Source: Gammaproteobacteria bacterium (GTDB taxonomy: Bacteria > Pseudomonadota > Gammaproteobacteria > Cardiobacteriales > Wohlfahrtiimonadaceae). Taken from it: a stretch of DNA of 7,486 nt. Where the stretch lies: positions 1-7,486 of the forward strand of contig BHEQ01000096.1 of NCBI GenBank assembly GCA_003864535.1, read 5' to 3'. Position numbers and translations under genes: made by a program. Positions 6,203-7,486 of this stretch are shown piece after piece (position 1 is the stretch's first letter; each line of letters begins with the position of its first letter). The notes beneath the pieces were generated by a model that saw only the letters and a program-made list of their open reading frames with translations, searched no databases and was not told the DNA's origin.

Positions 6203-6225
6203 CTATGGTTTTGATTTATTATTCT

Positions 6226-6270
6226 GGTTTATTGGATTGGTTTATTGATTATTTATTTATTGATTGATTA
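6226..6270. repeat. Degenerate 4-nt repeats across the ATPase stop codon
   Basis: The plus strand reads in four-base steps of ATTG, ATTT and GATT through this stretch, for example ATTTATTTATTGATTGATT. It encodes the last residues of the ATPase (QSINK), spans its stop codon (6249-6251) and continues into the gap before queA. Confidence 0.6.
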
Positions 6271-7169
6271 TATTTATCTAGTTTAATGCGCCCAACATAG
6301 TTTTTAGCAAACTGAAACGCAACCCGCCCTGAGCGCGAACCTCTGATGATTGCATATTGAAGGGCATCATGGCGAATATTATCCTCAAAATTAATCCCAC
6401 CTAATTGCAGCAGCCATTCACGCACAATATTCAAATAATCATCTTGAGAAAAAGGATAAAAAGTAAGCCACACTCCAAAGCGTTCTGAAAGTGATATTTT
6501 CTCTTCAATCGCCTCAGAATGATGTAATTCACCTGACTCATTAATACGCGTACCCAGATTATCTTTCATGCTTTCAGGTAATAAATGGCGGCGGTTGGAG
6601 CTGGCATAGATTAAAACATTTTTTGGAGGAGCATCTAAAGAGCCATCTAATAATGCTTTTAATGATTTATAAGATGCATCACCAGTTTCAAAAGAAAGAT
6701 CATCACAATAAATCATAAAATAATAATCAGGCAAAGTTCTAAGTTGATTTAAAATAAACGGGAGCGCAGTTAGATCCTCTTTATCTATTTCAACGGCTCT
6801 TAAGCCATGGTTTGAGAATTTATGCAAGCAAGCTTTAATTAAGGATGATTTACCAGTACCTTTTGAGCCAGTTAATAAAATATTATTCGCATCAAAACCA
6901 TTTATAAACTGTAAAGTGTTCTGAATTACTTCGTTTTTTTGACGCTCTATCCCTTTTAAATGCTCAAATTCTACAATACTTGGCGCAGTTATTGCTTGCA
7001 AGAATCCATCTGTGCTAGATACAGGCTGCCAGCGGCACGCAATGCAAGTTTTAAAGTCAGGCAATGTATGCGTTTTTGGAATTAATTTCTCAATATTATG
7101 ATTAAGACGCTCTAATTGAAAGATAATGTTTTTCATATTTATATTATTATTTGTATTATCAGTATCCAT
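6249..7169 (-). CDS. DUF815 family AAA-type ATPase
   Basis: This 306-residue protein is a P-loop ATPase of the DUF815 family, cytoplasmic by its lack of a signal peptide or membrane segment. Walker A is GSKGTGKSS (101-109) and Walker B is MIYCDD (152-157). A sensor-1-like ASSNRRH follows at 189-195, then LSERFGVWLTFYPF (227-240), and GSRSGR (277-282) is where sensor 2 is expected. These segments are characteristic of DUF815; the cellular role of the family is not established, though the fold is that of AAA loader or remodelling ATPases. C42 and C45 form a CxxC in the N-terminal part. The first 12 residues are Asp/Asn-rich and the tail QSINK is encoded by 4-nt repeats, so both ends are low-complexity. 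M1 is chosen over Met12 because AGAGG lies 5 nt before it. It probably shares a transcript with queA, 65 nt downstream. Confidence 0.88.
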   Translation of the reverse strand: MDTDNTNNNINMKNIIFQLERLNHNIEKLIPKTHTLPDFKTCIACRWQPVSSTDGFLQAITAPSIVEFEHLKGIERQKNEVIQNTLQFINGFDANNILLTGSKGTGKSSLIKACLHKFSNHGLRAVEIDKEDLTALPFILNQLRTLPDYYFMIYCDDLSFETGDASYKSLKALLDGSLDAPPKNVLIYASSNRRHLLPESMKDNLGTRINESGELHHSEAIEEKISLSERFGVWLTFYPFSQDDYLNIVREWLLQLGGINFEDNIRHDALQYAIIRGSRSGRVAFQFAKNYVGRIKLDKYNQSINK

Positions 7170-7202
7170 GACAACCTCTGGTTATATATTTATTTTTTTA
7201 AT

Positions 7203-7237
7203 ATAAAAAAACCGCACTTCTTAATTAAAATGCGGTT
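7203..7237 (-). terminator. Rho-independent terminator of rpmE2
   Basis: The 7-bp stem AACCGCA/TGCGGTT (7210-7216 with 7231-7237) has a 14-nt AT-rich loop. In minus-strand RNA it is followed at once by a run of U. It starts 24 nt after the L31 stop codon and separates rpmE2 from the ATPase gene. Confidence 0.88.
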
Positions 7238-7252
7238 CTAAAATCTTAACAA
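7224..7252 (-). promoter_or_regulatory. Possible promoter for the ATPase-queA unit, overlapping the rpmE2 terminator
   Basis: On the minus strand TTGTTA (7247-7252) and TTTAAT (7224-7229) are spaced by 17 bp. A transcript begun about 7 nt further on would hold only the second arm of the terminator, so it would not terminate itself. The match is modest in AT-rich DNA. Confidence 0.3.
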
Positions 7253-7261
7253 GTTCTAATC

Positions 7262-7486
7262 TTAACGTGCGTATTTTTTACGGAAACGATCAACACGACC
7301 CGCGGTATCAACAATATTTTGCTTACCTGTAAAAAACGGATGCGATTGTGAAGATATTTCAATCTTGTAAAGAGGATATTCTTTACCTTCAAACATAATT
7401 GTTTCTTTTGTTTTAGCAGTTGAGCGCGTTAGAAACGTGAAATCACATGAAATGTCTTGGAAAACAATATCGCGATAGTTAGGATG
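7262..7486 (-). CDS. rpmE2: 50S ribosomal protein L31 type B, N-terminus cut by window edge
   Basis: The last 74 residues are present, beginning HPNYRDIVFQD; only about the first five residues (usually M-K-x-x-I) lie beyond the right edge. FLTRSTAKTKETI, SSQSHPFFTGKQ and DTAGRVDRFRKKY are diagnostic of the type B (YkgM/RpmE2) form of L31. The zinc-binding cysteines of type A are absent: the single Cys here is not in a CxxC. L31 sits at the ribosome, bridging the large subunit's central protuberance to the small subunit. In bacteria with both forms, type B replaces the zinc-binding form under zinc shortage and is often under Zur control. The promoter and any Zur box lie outside the window. It ends at its own terminator. 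Confidence 0.96.
   Translation of the reverse strand, partial: HPNYRDIVFQDISCDFTFLTRSTAKTKETIMFEGKEYPLYKIEISSQSHPFFTGKQNIVDTAGRVDRFRKKYAR

Noticed and set aside
1..7486. Mobile element, prophage or defence island
   Set aside because: No transposase, integrase, tRNA attachment site, toxin or nuclease gene is present. All recognised genes are housekeeping or envelope proteins.

Overview
The window is an AT-rich stretch (roughly a third G+C by eye) of a bacterial chromosome, probably from a gammaproteobacterium. As I remember the E. coli sequences, the AspA and LoiP/YggG homologues here align closely along their whole length. Together with DUF815, QueA and a type B L31, that points to an AT-rich gammaproteobacterial lineage. 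I cannot name the genus. Nothing suggests a phage, plasmid or island core: there is no transposase, integrase, tRNA or CRISPR array.

All seven genes lie on the minus strand. In order of transcription (right to left) they are: the 3' part of rpmE2 (L31 type B, cut by the right edge) with its terminator; a DUF815 AAA-type ATPase; queA (tRNA queuosine synthesis); loiP (M48 lipoprotein metalloprotease) with a strong terminator; aspA (aspartate ammonia-lyase, GTG start); a secreted TraB/GumN-family protein; and a secreted DUF4139 protein whose C-terminal part runs off the left edge.

Likely transcription units are rpmE2 alone, DUF815-queA, loiP, aspA, and TraB/GumN-DUF4139. The genes do not form one pathway. 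They are housekeeping functions (ribosome, tRNA modification, amino-acid metabolism) beside three exported proteins (LoiP, TraB/GumN, DUF4139).

The unusual content lies in low-complexity DNA and the gaps. QueA carries an extra N-terminal stretch of about 50 residues built almost wholly on a 12-nt period, with serine at every fourth position over most of its length. Degenerate 4-nt repeats run across the stop codon of the ATPase gene just upstream. A perfect 13-bp inverted repeat lies in the leader of aspA. Three copies of an ATTTATAGAA...CCTTAA motif occupy the gaps downstream of aspA and loiP, one of them a near-perfect palindrome. A C/G-run hairpin of dispersed-repeat type follows aspA. I see no convincing new multi-gene system. 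The repeat-built QueA extension and the ATTTATAGAA repeat family are the best leads.
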